The notes beneath the pieces were generated by a model. It was not told the origin of the DNA. It ran no database searches and saw nothing but the letters and a program-made list of their open reading frames with translations. The position numbers were made by a program, and so were the translations under genes. Source: Arcanobacterium buesumense (GTDB lineage: Bacteria > Actinomycetota > Actinomycetes > Actinomycetales > Actinomycetaceae). From it: a DNA stretch of 64,000 nucleotides. Where the stretch lies: assembly GCF_012563545.1 (NCBI RefSeq), contig NZ_CP050804.1:1116001-1180000 (forward strand), in the 5' to 3' direction. Shown here one piece after another: positions 18,323 through 27,529 of this stretch. How positions within the stretch are numbered: the stretch's first letter is position 1; each line of letters begins with the position of its first letter.

Positions 18323-18904
18323 CTATGAATCATCGAGATTGGAACCATATCGCTCGGCGAATGCTGAGATTGTATCAGTAGGAGAAATTAAACGATCCCT
18401 AAACGGGTAATTGAGAGGTATCGTTTTACAAACCAATGCTCGCAAACCTGGTTGCAGTCCCCAGGTCAGCGCATCACAAATATTTTCTTCCGTGGCTGTC
18501 ATCACATAATCGAAACCAGAGGCTTCAAGTATTTCAGGAATACCTTTTGTCCCAGAAAACGCTGAAGGTTGTCCCCCGGTTGTACGATACCCTCCATTGT
18601 CTAAAATAATACATAGCATATTTCGCGGAGAAATGGTTGCTACTGTCGCAGCTGCACCGAGATTCATAAGTAATCCCCCATCACCTTCGACTGCTATAAT
18701 CTTAGAATTTGATTTGAGGGCTAAGCCGAGCCCAACCGGCAACACCATGCCCATGGAACCATATAGCGGCAGTACCGTACCAGGGTGAAAAATATCGGTT
18801 GCGAGAAATGCAGTCGGTCCTAGATGGCATACAATCTGTAGAGATGGGCAGAAGGTATTTAACTTAGTGAACAAGTAACATACGTCGAGTGCTTTACGAT
18901 CCAT
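18323..18904 (-). CDS. ThDP-dependent decarboxylase, C-terminal (beta) subunit
   Basis: 193 residues forming the pyrophosphate-binding domain of a thiamine-diphosphate enzyme: GSMGMVLPVGLGLAL, then VEGDGGLLMNLG with the GDG motif, and the closing ILDNGGY that ligates magnesium. The closest type by layout is the split sulfopyruvate or phosphonopyruvate decarboxylase (ComE-like) that removes CO2 from a 3-substituted pyruvate. It is the last gene of the minus-strand block and follows the alpha half by 16 bases. No PEP mutase or other phosphonate gene is present, so the substrate is unknown. Confidence 0.82.
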   Translation of the reverse strand: MDRKALDVCYLFTKLNTFCPSLQIVCHLGPTAFLATDIFHPGTVLPLYGSMGMVLPVGLGLALKSNSKIIAVEGDGGLLMNLGAAATVATISPRNMLCIILDNGGYRTTGGQPSAFSGTKGIPEILEASGFDYVMTATEENICDALTWGLQPGLRALVCKTIPLNYPFRDRLISPTDTISAFAERYGSNLDDS

Positions 18905-18920
18905 TATTATCTCTCCATTA

Positions 18921-19409
18921 TTATCTCTCGATTAGAACAACAGTTGCCCTTAGCCCGAAGCGCGAAGATAATGGAACTGAAGATATGTCACATAAGACAT
19001 TAAGTGCTTCACTAGATGAGACACTTACAATTTTACAGCCCATAGTTTCAAGAGTTGACTTCACTGCGCGACCTGCGGGAATTTGTGTTGGGTTATATTC
19101 GTCTTGTCCTCCACGCAAAGCTACCGCAATTGTAAGAGGAATACCATAAGCTATAACAAGAGAACCTAATGTGTTCAAAGACGACATTAAACCAGATGAT
19201 TGCATCATTACCAGAGGTCGATACCCCGCTATATACAATCCGGCACCAACGGCGATGGATTCCTCTTCGCGAGAACAAAATAATACATTCTCGAGATTAA
19301 CTAAACTAACAATGTCATTAAATTCAGAGCATGGAACCAAAGGGAAGTAATCGTAACAACTACTCAGCATAGTGTGGGGCGATGGGATTGAAATAAACAT
19401 GCAGTTCAT
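18921..19409 (-). CDS. ThDP-dependent decarboxylase, N-terminal (alpha) subunit
   Basis: 162 residues forming the pyrimidine-binding domain: SREEESIAVGAGLYIAGYR supplies the glutamate that activates the cofactor, followed by LVMMQSSGLMSSLNTLGSL, typical of ComD-like sulfopyruvate or phosphonopyruvate decarboxylases. I chose the ATG at 19409, which overlaps the transporter stop by four bases; a longer frame to 19484 lies inside that gene. It must pair with the next gene to make an active site. Both halves are intact while many neighbours are broken, which suggests recent selection. Confidence 0.82.
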   Translation of the reverse strand: MNCMFISIPSPHTMLSSCYDYFPLVPCSEFNDIVSLVNLENVLFCSREEESIAVGAGLYIAGYRPLVMMQSSGLMSSLNTLGSLVIAYGIPLTIAVALRGGQDEYNPTQIPAGRAVKSTLETMGCKIVSVSSSEALNVLCDISSVPLSSRFGLRATVVLIER

Positions 19410-20635
19410 CTCCTGTATCCGGCCGGAGCCTCGATAAAAAACGACATACTGGTAAACAGTATTACTACTACACTCAACAAGCAAAGCGATAGATTCAGGC
19501 TGAAGTACGACAGCAAAAAACCTGTGGATAAGTTCGCGACACCACTACCAACATCGAATGATGCGCCAATGGCGGCATTCATCTCTGTTTGCCGAATTTC
19601 TAAATAATATGCACCAATAAGCATGAAGGAGGTAATAAACATTATCGTCATACCAGAACCCAGAATCACTGAGCCAATCACCACGAAAAAAAGATTCCCT
19701 CCCAAAGTGATAACTATTACTCCGATTGCAACAGCTAATGATGCCATTCGATACTGGGCCTGCGTGCTGATTGATTCGGCGTTGACTTTTCCAAAAAGTA
19801 AACCTACGAAAAATCCTGAAAAACTAATTATTGAAAGAAATACACCAGCCATTGACTGCTCACTAAGAATTGTTTCAGACCACTTTGTTAGTAGAATACT
19901 TAACGCACCCATTGCAGAGCCAAGGCCAAGCATTGGGCCAAGAATTCCCCAGGTAATACGATTGAAGTAAATAGATCGAACATCATGCATCTGATACTCA
20001 TGACCCTCAGATTTACCAACGCTTAATGGGTGCGATATAAGATTATGAGTAGATGTATAGTTCCTTCCAGCTAGCGTTATTATTGCTGTCGTTCCTATGA
20101 ATCCACAGAAGAGGCCAACAGGGATAGCCCAAAATGCTCCTACAGTAGACCAAAAAAAGGTAGTGATCAAAGGCGTAATAGCGAATACTAGTTCCTCGGA
20201 GACAGAATCAAGGGTATGAAGTGCGCGATTATGTGAGTCGGTAAGAGCAAGACGAGTCCATAATGTTCGCACCAGAGCAGGAGTCGGTGGGGCTATCAAT
20301 GTGCCCATTAATAAAAATACTACAGCAACGTAAAATGGCTTATCGATGAAACTAAGAAATGCTCCAAACCCCACACAGAGGCAATATCCTACAGACATAG
20401 GAATAATCGTTCGCAGTGGCGTAAAGCGCATGACTACTCTACCTTTGTATGGTGCCGTAAGGGTACCAGCCGCCATTAGTAACGCAGATGCAATCCCTGC
20501 AAACATATACTCGTGTTTACTACTATACATTGCGATCAACCCGAATGGGACTAAGCCTGCTGCTAAACGACTAATATTTATAGCTAGAAGCAGCGGCCCT
20601 GCTTCACGATCAAAAATAATATCCTTGTAATTCAT
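19406..20635 (-). CDS. Major facilitator superfamily transporter
   Basis: 409 residues with about 12 hydrophobic helices, a conserved cytosolic loop YKGRVVMRFTPLR between helices 2 and 3 and a long central loop around residue 200 (NYTSTHNLISHPLSVG). The pattern fits a 12-helix efflux-type MFS protein; no substrate motif is recognised. It starts 9 bases after the DNA glycosylase stop and is coupled to the ThDP alpha gene, so a role in exporting a product of the same operon is a reasonable inference. Confidence 0.82.
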   Translation of the reverse strand: MNYKDIIFDREAGPLLLAINISRLAAGLVPFGLIAMYSSKHEYMFAGIASALLMAAGTLTAPYKGRVVMRFTPLRTIIPMSVGYCLCVGFGAFLSFIDKPFYVAVVFLLMGTLIAPPTPALVRTLWTRLALTDSHNRALHTLDSVSEELVFAITPLITTFFWSTVGAFWAIPVGLFCGFIGTTAIITLAGRNYTSTHNLISHPLSVGKSEGHEYQMHDVRSIYFNRITWGILGPMLGLGSAMGALSILLTKWSETILSEQSMAGVFLSIISFSGFFVGLLFGKVNAESISTQAQYRMASLAVAIGVIVITLGGNLFFVVIGSVILGSGMTIMFITSFMLIGAYYLEIRQTEMNAAIGASFDVGSGVANLSTGFLLSYFSLNLSLCLLSVVVILFTSMSFFIEAPAGYRR

Positions 20636-20644
20636 ACCGTTACA

Positions 20645-21763
20645 TCACTTCTCAGGGAGATCTGTCCAAAGTTGTAGAGTCCGTGCAACTTCATGTTCGA
20701 CAAAGTCGGCGTCAATTGTCTCATCTATTTCAAGGTTCTCGATCTCAACGGTGCCGTTCGAAACTCTTGCGGCGACTCTTCCAATAATGTTTTCATTGTT
20801 CAGAAGCGGCATAGCAAAGTAGCCAAATTCGCGCTTATTCGCGGGCTTGTAAATTTCGAGTCGATAGTCTTTTCCGAAAAGCGCTAGCTGACGTGGACGA
20901 TGCCAAATTAACGAATCAAATGGCGAGAGAACCGAAATATGCAGACTTGACCAATCCAATTCATCAACTTTGTCAAGCAACTGTTCATCGATCAACCAGG
21001 TGTCTCTGAGTCCCTCAACATTCACCGGAATAAATCTGCTTTCGTGACAATATTCAGCGATCTGTGAGGCTTTCGGGAATCGAAAGTAATCATAAACATC
21101 CTTAAGCCTCGCAACCCCAAGTGCACCTAAAGCAAGATCTACCGATTTTTGCAGGCTCTCATCAACACTTAACTTCTCCTCAGTAGGCATATTAGCTTGT
21201 TCCGGGGTGCTGTATATCCTTTGCCAGCGTTCATCTCTGCTAACCACAGCCAATTCGCCAAAGCTCAACAACCATTCACACGCGACTTTCACCTCACTAC
21301 TGCGATTCCAGCCGTTGCCACGAGTTTTACCAAGCATTCCATGTGTAGCCGGCCCATCGATCGAAATCCGCTTCAAAACATCAGCTGCAACTTTCGGGTT
21401 ATATGGAACACCACTGAGACCATTTTTGCGGATACGATCACGGCGCCAGTGAAAAATCGGCCATAGAGATTGCGGAAGAAGCGAATGTGCATGGCCCCAA
21501 TTTTCGAACAATCCGGCCGCTGAAGTGTAAAGACTATCTACTTCAGATTTATCGACCCCACGGGAAAGAAGCACAATTTCTTGCGAACGACGCACTGCCT
21601 GAATTGAATCTATTTGTACGCAACCCAGTCGCTGTATCACCGATTCCAATGAATTAAGCGACCCTAGCTGAGCCGGGGCTAACCCTTGCGCAAGGACAGC
21701 TACCTTTCGCGCAGTCCGCAGATCGATATTCTCCACACGCTTGACTTTTCCACTCTCGATCAT
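20645..21763 (-). CDS. Winged-helix DNA glycosylase, YcaQ/AlkX (AlkZ-like) family
   Basis: 372 residues from the ATG at 21763 (ATGA overlap with the upstream gene). The family removes bulky N-alkylated bases and unhooks interstrand crosslinks; AlkZ relatives protect producers of azinomycin-like toxins. The catalytic Q-x-D triad motif is seen as Q50-I51-D52 within LGCVQIDSI, as in YcaQ/AlkX rather than the Q-x-Q of AlkZ. Further family text: GLFENWGHAHSLLP, WHRRRDRIR-like W-R-R-D-R-I-R, and LSPFDSLIWHRPR. Housekeeping copies exist in many bacteria, but its place inside a biosynthesis-like operon suggests self-resistance. Confidence 0.85.
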   Translation of the reverse strand: MIESGKVKRVENIDLRTARKVAVLAQGLAPAQLGSLNSLESVIQRLGCVQIDSIQAVRRSQEIVLLSRGVDKSEVDSLYTSAAGLFENWGHAHSLLPQSLWPIFHWRRDRIRKNGLSGVPYNPKVAADVLKRISIDGPATHGMLGKTRGNGWNRSSEVKVACEWLLSFGELAVVSRDERWQRIYSTPEQANMPTEEKLSVDESLQKSVDLALGALGVARLKDVYDYFRFPKASQIAEYCHESRFIPVNVEGLRDTWLIDEQLLDKVDELDWSSLHISVLSPFDSLIWHRPRQLALFGKDYRLEIYKPANKREFGYFAMPLLNNENIIGRVAARVSNGTVEIENLEIDETIDADFVEHEVARTLQLWTDLPEK

Positions 21764-22391
21764 AGTGACATGCACTCACGACTTATAGGAATCAGCCGTG
21801 CAATCTCGTCTCCCCTTCGAATCTCAACTCTACATTTTGGCGCGATTGCGATACTTATGCCTTTCGACTCAATTCGCTTGAGCGTAGCCGGTGACAACAA
21901 TCCTACCTCTACTCCCAGATCTGGCAACAGAGGCGAAGGAATAACGAGCAACCCTATCTCATCCCATCCTTCAACAGTCCACCCTTGTCTCCATTCAAGA
22001 GTGCCGAGACCATTGGGGAGGAACATTGATTGCGGACCTGCATCAGTTTCAAACTCATATGAATTCAGCCATGAAGTCGGATCAAGAGCTATTGTTGCGT
22101 CTCCACGAGTCCAAATCTGTCTCTTGCCAACAGCACGCGCAGAGCGTTCAACATTTTTCCTCCAGCAACCTCAATTTGTTCCAGAGGCGACAAAATCACA
22201 TCAATTGCGGAATAAATCCGCCACCCAAGAGTCGCTCCTTGAACCCATGGAGGACAGAATTCAGGTTGCCTTTCAGCTCGTAAGTGCTTAAAGTTTTGAC
22301 GCATAGTGTCTCTGCGTACACGTGCAGATTCTAAATCGATCACGTGTTTCTTTGGGGCTATAGCCCACTGATACATCTCTCTGAATATCAT
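21760..22391 (-). pseudogene. Unknown protein, reading frame shifted at an A5 run
   Basis: Two frames join into one protein of about 210 residues. The first (22391 inward) holds PPWVQGATLGWRIYSAIDV and SPLEQIEVAGG; the second holds IWTRGDATIALDP, FLPNGLGTLEWRQGWTVEGW and SPATLKRIESKGISIAI, ending at 21760. They connect with one extra base (or a -1 slip) at the T5 run 22154-22158 on the plus strand. I do not recognise the family; the Trp-rich pattern recalls DUF6065-like proteins, weakly. It overlaps the glycosylase start by four bases. It may be truly broken, a read error, or phase-variable. Confidence 0.6.
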
Positions 22392-22448
22392 TATATATTC
22401 ATTTCAGCTCACTCAGCTCACTGTGAAGTTCGCTGAAAACCTAAATAA

Positions 22449-23486
22449 TTAAAATGACCGATAGCGTAGCTGCTTATCGAGATTTTTCCTTGCGATCATT
22501 GCTGATGCAGGATCAAATAGCGAGACACTACATGGTCCGAAACCTGATTTGACCGTAGCTGTCTCTATTGCTGAATCTTTGTCAGAGAGCGCGTCAGAGT
22601 CCGCCTTGATTATAGTAACTCCATGCGACCCCCAGTCCGGCATATCATATCGAGCTGTTGTCGATCGTGAAAATGCTGCGATATAAATCGCCCCGTTATC
22701 CGGATCGGTAACGATTCCTCGAGGAGCTGGTCCAGCATCTAGGTAACGAGTCACTTCAAACGTATCTAAATCAATGACAGCAGCTGAGTTGTCACGCTCC
22801 AAGGTAGCAACAGCATACTTATTGTCATTTGAGAATGTAATTGCCCTAATTCCACTTGCCCGAACAGGAATGTGTCCGCAGACTGTATCCGCTTCCAGAT
22901 CAATTACTGGAATGCTCCTAACCGAATTACATGCAACCAGAGCAATCTTACGAGATTCGTCAATATTGAGGCTGTATGGGAATGTTTCTGGCGCTAACTT
23001 GATCGTTGAAACAAGAGCAACACCATTAACATCGCCGTCGTCGAGGCTACTAATATCAAACTTTGCGATACTTCCTTCTCCCCAAAGTGATACATATGCA
23101 AAGTTATTTACAACTGCCATATGACGAGGATCACGCCCGATTGGTAGCTGTCGAACTTCTTCGCCTATGTTCAGATCCACGATTGAAAGGCTATCGGAAC
23201 CTGAGTTTGACACGAGAAGATACTTTTCGTTGCCAACGATAAAAAGACCTCGCGGACCATTTCCTACCTTAATTTTACGTACTTCTTTATGTGCTAGACC
23301 ATCAATCTCAGACACCGTGTTTGCACTTGTGTTCGAAACAAAACCTCTGCCGTCGGACGTGAATCGGACGCTACCTCTCGGCGCATTCCCGACCCTGATG
23401 GTGGCAATCTTACGCACAGTTCCGTTCATATCTTCAAAGACAGATAAGGTTCCAGAGTCTGTGTCAGTGGAGTAAATTTCGGTCAT
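22449..23486 (-). CDS. YVTN/YncE-type seven-bladed beta-propeller protein
   Basis: 345 residues of repeats about 40-45 long with the recurrent V-G-x-x-P-R-G/H ... V-S-N/L pattern (for example IRVGNAPRG, IKVGNGPRG, LPIGRDPRH), the mark of lactonase-like or YncE-like propellers. I start it at the ATG at 23486 after AAAGAAAAAGAAA; there is no signal peptide. The frame stays open upstream to 23771 but that part lies antisense to the GlgX remnant. It is the first gene of the minus-strand block. It could be a lactonase, a binding scaffold or a cofactor-less enzyme; the sequence does not decide. Confidence 0.78.
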   Translation of the reverse strand: MTEIYSTDTDSGTLSVFEDMNGTVRKIATIRVGNAPRGSVRFTSDGRGFVSNTSANTVSEIDGLAHKEVRKIKVGNGPRGLFIVGNEKYLLVSNSGSDSLSIVDLNIGEEVRQLPIGRDPRHMAVVNNFAYVSLWGEGSIAKFDISSLDDGDVNGVALVSTIKLAPETFPYSLNIDESRKIALVACNSVRSIPVIDLEADTVCGHIPVRASGIRAITFSNDNKYAVATLERDNSAAVIDLDTFEVTRYLDAGPAPRGIVTDPDNGAIYIAAFSRSTTARYDMPDWGSHGVTIIKADSDALSDKDSAIETATVKSGFGPCSVSLFDPASAMIARKNLDKQLRYRSF

Positions 23487-23570
23487 TTTCTTTTTCTTTG
23501 CGAGTTCTAAATTCGGTAGGACAAACGCTACCACATGTCGGGCTCCAAAGTACTTCACTACACGATGCAG

Positions 23571-23819
23571 GACTACACATGGTTTGATCCCCAGGCCCGG
23601 TTGGTGCAAATGTTGCGCTCGGGGCGCGGAATGGGCCGCGATGCGTTGGTGATTATTAACGGCCAGGCGCAGGCTCAGCAGATCACGCTTCCATGGGGAC
23701 GCGGTACTGATTTTGAGTTGATATGGCCAGCCAATGGGAACGCCCGCTCGACCACACTGAGCATATTGCACCCGGCGGGCATCTCACCCTTGCTCCGTTC
23801 TCAGTTGCAGGACTGCTAG
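23571..23819 (+). pseudogene. glgX: 3' fragment of glycogen-debranching enzyme gene (GlgX-like)
   Basis: About 83 codons resemble the C-terminal beta-domain of a GlgX/TreX-type debranching enzyme: YTWFDPQARLVQMLRSGRG and ALVIINGQAQAQ, then ELIWPANG. Everything upstream, including the catalytic barrel, is missing, and the segment abuts the start of the beta-propeller gene on the opposite strand. This marks a rearrangement boundary of the accessory block. 23820-24086 holds nothing I recognise. Confidence 0.6.
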
Positions 23820-24086
23820 ACGGAAGTCTTGAGAGCTAAACCAGGCATCCGCTGCTTGATATGTTGTGCAGATACCGAAAATCGCGCACAAGATCTCGTC
23901 GGGCGGGATAGCAATGCGCTATAGGCTACTGCTGTGCCGAATCCCGAGATTTTGTGTGCCAAACTAGCGGAGTCCAGCTTGGAGCAAGCGGCTAACGCCT
24001 AATTGCTCACTAGCACGTCTTGACGACTACGTTTAGCGAAAATATAGATACCCATAATGAGGAGTACATACTAAGTGCCAAGCAAC

Positions 24087-24309
24087 CCATACTTTTTAGC
24101 GGTTGCCATTTTTTAGCGGATATCGTTATCTCGGATCAAGAACGCCCCGTATCTCAGTTTTCACGGCTTACCAGCCATTAACTACACCGACTAATGCCAT
24201 ACCGCAGGAAAAGAAAACCCTTTGAAAGGCACGTATTTCCATAGAAAACACGCCCCCAAGGGGTTAATCCCTGGCCCAAATTTTTGTATCAAAATGAGCG
24301 TCTTAATGG
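24087..24309. repeat. Dispersed repeat, copy B
   Basis: Has two CCAT(A)-TTTTTAGCGG units at the left, then GGATCAAGAACGCCCCGTAT with CTCAGTTTTCAC, a hairpin (AACCCTTTGAAAGGC... at 24216 pairing with CCCCCAAGGGGTT to 24265) and the right end TGTATCAAAA...AATGG. On the minus strand it follows the recombinase remnant. No tRNA adjoins this copy, unlike copies C and D. Confidence 0.6.
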
Positions 24310-24383
24310 TTGACTACGGAAAATTAGAAGAACCAAAAACATTTATAGATATGGTTGGTAGTTAAACAGATGGTTCCATTGTT

Positions 24384-25754
24384 CTAGCCTTTAGATGCGA
24401 TTACATATTGTTCTTGGGCTTTATTAAACACAACGTGGATACTGCCGTGTTCGTCGACTACTGCATGGTTGACGAGTAGGTTCCATGCGTCGTCGGAGTA
24501 TTCTAGGGGTGATTGGGAGGCGAAGTAGTCATGGACTGCTCTGGCTTGTGCTAGACGGCTTTGCCGGTGAGCGATTTCGTCGATTACGTTCGTATATTTC
24601 GTGATAGCTTTCTCGCGCCTGCGTTCTAGTGTGGCGTATTGAGTATCGTAGTTATCTGCGTCCATCATGTTGGTAGCTGCAGTGTTCAGTAGTTGGTTGA
24701 TAAGGATTGTTACTTCATCAATTTCGCATGCAAGTTGATCGCGTTGATACTCAAGCTGGTTCGTGTTTAACACAGTCGATTGGAGAATGTTCAAGACGTA
24801 ATCAGTTCCGTCGTGGTGTGTGACGCGTTCTTTTAGTGCGTATGTGAAGGCCTGCCGTATTTGTTCGTCAGTAACATGTGGTGTGCTACAGCGAGTGTGC
24901 TTGCCTTCGTATTTGTTGTTGCAACGCCAAATGAAGCGTTCATATTTTGTCCCAGAGTGCCACTTTTTCCGTCCAAAGCTTCCCTGACATTGTCCGCATC
25001 GGATTTTGGAAGAGAATACGTGGTGCGGGTTTGAATACGCGATGGAGCGTTGTGTGAATTGGGTTTGAACGCGGTCCCAAACATCTGGATCGATGATTGG
25101 TGGGTGATGTCCTGTTACATAGTATTGGGTGACTTCTCCTTCGTTTTTCTTCACCGTCTTTGAAAGAAAGTCAAGGGTAATTGTTTTTTGGAGCAAGGCA
25201 TCGCCTTTATATTTTTCATTGCGTAAGATGGAGCGAACGGTTGATGCGCACCAGCGAGTTTTCCCTCGTGGTGTGGGCATCCCAAGGCGTGTGAGGCTAG
25301 TGGCAATTGCCGAGGGAGTCTTCCCTGAAAGAAATTCTGCGTATATGCGGCGCACTGTTATTGCTTGGTCTTCATCGATCTGTATGTTTCCATCTTGACC
25401 TTTGGTATATCCCAGAAGCGAACTGTATGGGATCATGGCCTTTCCTTGAGCGAAACGTTTGCGGTGCCCCCACGTAACATTTTCGGAAATCGAGCGGGAT
25501 TCTTCTTGGGCAAGGCTAGACATGATGGTGATGAGGAGCTCGCCTTTGGAGTCGAAAGTGTAGATGTTTTCTTTCTCAAAGTAGACCTCTACCCCAGCTT
25601 CTTTGAGTTGGCGTACAGTCGTTAATGAATCGACAGTATTGCGTGCGTGCTCATCATGCTGATTGGTGAATTGAGAATTAGTTGTTGAGATACCTCGGCA
25701 TGATGTTTGTTCAACTGGTCGGACTTCACACTCACAAGTACACGGCAACCACAA
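24384..25754 (-). pseudogene. Large serine recombinase (Tn916/TndX-like type) lacking the catalytic domain
   Basis: 456 codons. Intact parts: ARNTVDSLTTVRQLKEAGVE, SSLAQEESRSISENVTWG, the recombinase domain, a zinc ribbon (C-G-Q-C ... C-x(n)-C-S at about residues 270-300) and a coiled-coil tail. The usual N-terminal Y/AARVSTDSxxQ with the nucleophile serine is absent, and the part between GIST-TN and ARNTVDS is deleted (about 30 residues). So it cannot cut DNA. The displayed N-terminus to residue about 35 is probably non-coding sequence read through. It is a relic of an integrated element. Confidence 0.8.
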
Positions 25755-25868
25755 CGATCATTTTCACATTTACCATTTACATACTTCCGTTACAGAATTC
25801 GCCTGCGATTTTATTCTGAGCCGGACCCCTTGCCTCGTCGAGTCGGGGACGCTTACACTAGTTGAAGG

Positions 25869-26645
25869 ATGAACAATAGAAATAATGCACCACGGAACTG
25901 CAGGCTGAATAATCTCCTCCCCAATCTCAAAAACGAAGGGTGGGGATTCATCCAGCATAATCACGGTCACAGTACATGCGAAGTACACACCAGGTATGGC
26001 GACCGGAAGTCAGGACCGAACCCGTATCTGAATGACCCACTAGCTAACACACACTACGTGGTCGGGCCCAGTTCTACCCAATTGAGATATGGGATCCGTT
26101 TTCAACACCACTTTTTCACGGACTTTCAACGCCTTACGACTTTAGTGATAGTCGAGGGCGTGCAGTGCTATACCGACCAACAGAAGGGCGCCCGTTTTCC
26201 TTGTACGAAAGTCGCTCCCGTGGGCTTCCCGGATGGCACCTACCATCGCGGACATCTCCTGGCATCCGAATTTGGTGCAGGTATGGAAGCGATCAACCTT
26301 ATCACTATGCCAGCTGCTGTTAATCAGTATTTGAAGCCTCAAACAGCTCGAGGGAAAGGGTTCGGCTACATCGCTGAGCTGGCAGAACGGTATATGGACG
26401 ATGACAGCTTCTTGAAGGGCACGTTGACACAGTCGGGAGAGATTGCGCTCCCAAACTATCGAAAATTTGAGATAAAGATAAAAGAGCTCGTTGAACAAGG
26501 AAACAAATCTGGAATCACCGTATCGCTGCGCATAGAGCTCACGACGATAACGAATGTAACTGACATAATTTTTCCCACGATTTACTTTGGCTCCTCGCCA
26601 ATCTTAAGGTTCAAAATCGACAACCACGAGCCAGGTCTTGATTAG
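25869..26645 (+). CDS. DNA/RNA non-specific endonuclease-like protein
   Basis: 258 residues from the ATG at 25869, which follows GAAGG. The middle holds YHRGHLLASEFGAGMEAINL and ITMPAAVNQYLKP, the beta-beta-alpha-metal nuclease signature (RGHL histidine plus the Asn of the N-L-x-x-M segment) that often forms the C-terminal warhead of polymorphic toxins. The N-terminal part is unrecognised, with no signal peptide or export domain, so this may be an orphan toxin tip or a stand-alone nuclease. No immunity gene is recognised after it. It lies between the recombinase relic and a decayed stretch. Confidence 0.65.
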   Translation: MNNRNNAPRNCRLNNLLPNLKNEGWGFIQHNHGHSTCEVHTRYGDRKSGPNPYLNDPLANTHYVVGPSSTQLRYGIRFQHHFFTDFQRLTTLVIVEGVQCYTDQQKGARFPCTKVAPVGFPDGTYHRGHLLASEFGAGMEAINLITMPAAVNQYLKPQTARGKGFGYIAELAERYMDDDSFLKGTLTQSGEIALPNYRKFEIKIKELVEQGNKSGITVSLRIELTTITNVTDIIFPTIYFGSSPILRFKIDNHEPGLD

Positions 26646-27529
26646 TAATATCCTCGTACCGGGCCGAGCACCAAAACCCTGTTGCAATAAAGAACTTTGC
26701 TAACCAGACACAATACAATTGACCTCCAACTGCCTTAGAAAGCTCCGGCTCCTTAAGCCTCCAGATTCACTGAACAGGAAGTTCGGAAAGCGATGTAGAA
26801 GCCACGGTCCGGTTCGCCATAGGTCTCATCAGTTGAGCATGGACTACCTAGAGTAGCTTGGTTCGAGCAACAAACAAAGGTTGTCAAATTTGAGGGTGGC
26901 TCACGCTCAAACAGAAGATGTAGTGGGATTTCTTGCACCGATGCACGGCAACCGCCTTCTGAACGGCCCTCGCTCAACGAATGGGCAACGCCGTAGACGG
27001 TACGAACAGTGTATCGATGTCTGACGTAGCGTCTAGCGAAGGCTAACATCCTCGGAACTTCCATCGGCGAAGGAAAACTGGTGGAATAAGAAAACGGGGA
27101 ACGGCCAGGCAAGCACGCAACCTGCCATCAGCTCTATCTGGTTTACCTTAATAAAAGCTTGAGTGAAGCATCTTTGATTCCAAGCCTGTACCTTAGAAGG
27201 GCAAAGACCTATCATTTCAACAGCGCAACTGAGCAAGCGATAACAATGTAGCCATAAAATAATTGAATTGCTATCCCTCACAGGCCGGCGCTCACATGAT
27301 ACTTGCAGATAGCCAAGCCTAACCACTGGAAAATGTAAGCAAGCAGTGTTGAGAAATGACGACTCCGCAAACTCGATGCTAACTAGAGCCGATACAATTC
27401 ATTGTCCAAGATAGAGCGAAACGATCGCTATGCCCGAGAACCTTTCAAGGCTAACCCGCATATACTATTCGACGCTTACCTTATACGTTTTGACGCATGC
27501 TCCTACTATTTGACGCATGCTCTCGCTTC
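26646..27529. other. Stretch without a recognisable gene
   Basis: Frames at 26753-27112 and 27033-27326 on the minus strand are open, but neither matches a family I know nor has a clear ribosome site; they could be a broken immunity gene for the nuclease. Near 27455-27530 three similar units of about 20 bases recur on the minus strand (GCGTCAAATAGTAGG, GCGTCAAAACGTATA, GCGTCGAATAGTATA), at the left side of repeat copy C. Confidence 0.35.

Noticed and set aside
18323-19409. Phosphonate biosynthesis cluster
   Set aside because: No PEP mutase or other phosphonate gene is near; only the decarboxylase type is shared.
23535-23771. N-terminal extension of the beta-propeller protein to 23771
   Set aside because: It is antisense to recognisable GlgX-tail coding sequence; the ATG at 23486 has a purine-rich leader.
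26753-27326. Two overlapping minus-strand frames as real genes
   Set aside because: No recognisable family, no ribosome site and different frames; listed only as part of an unassigned stretch.
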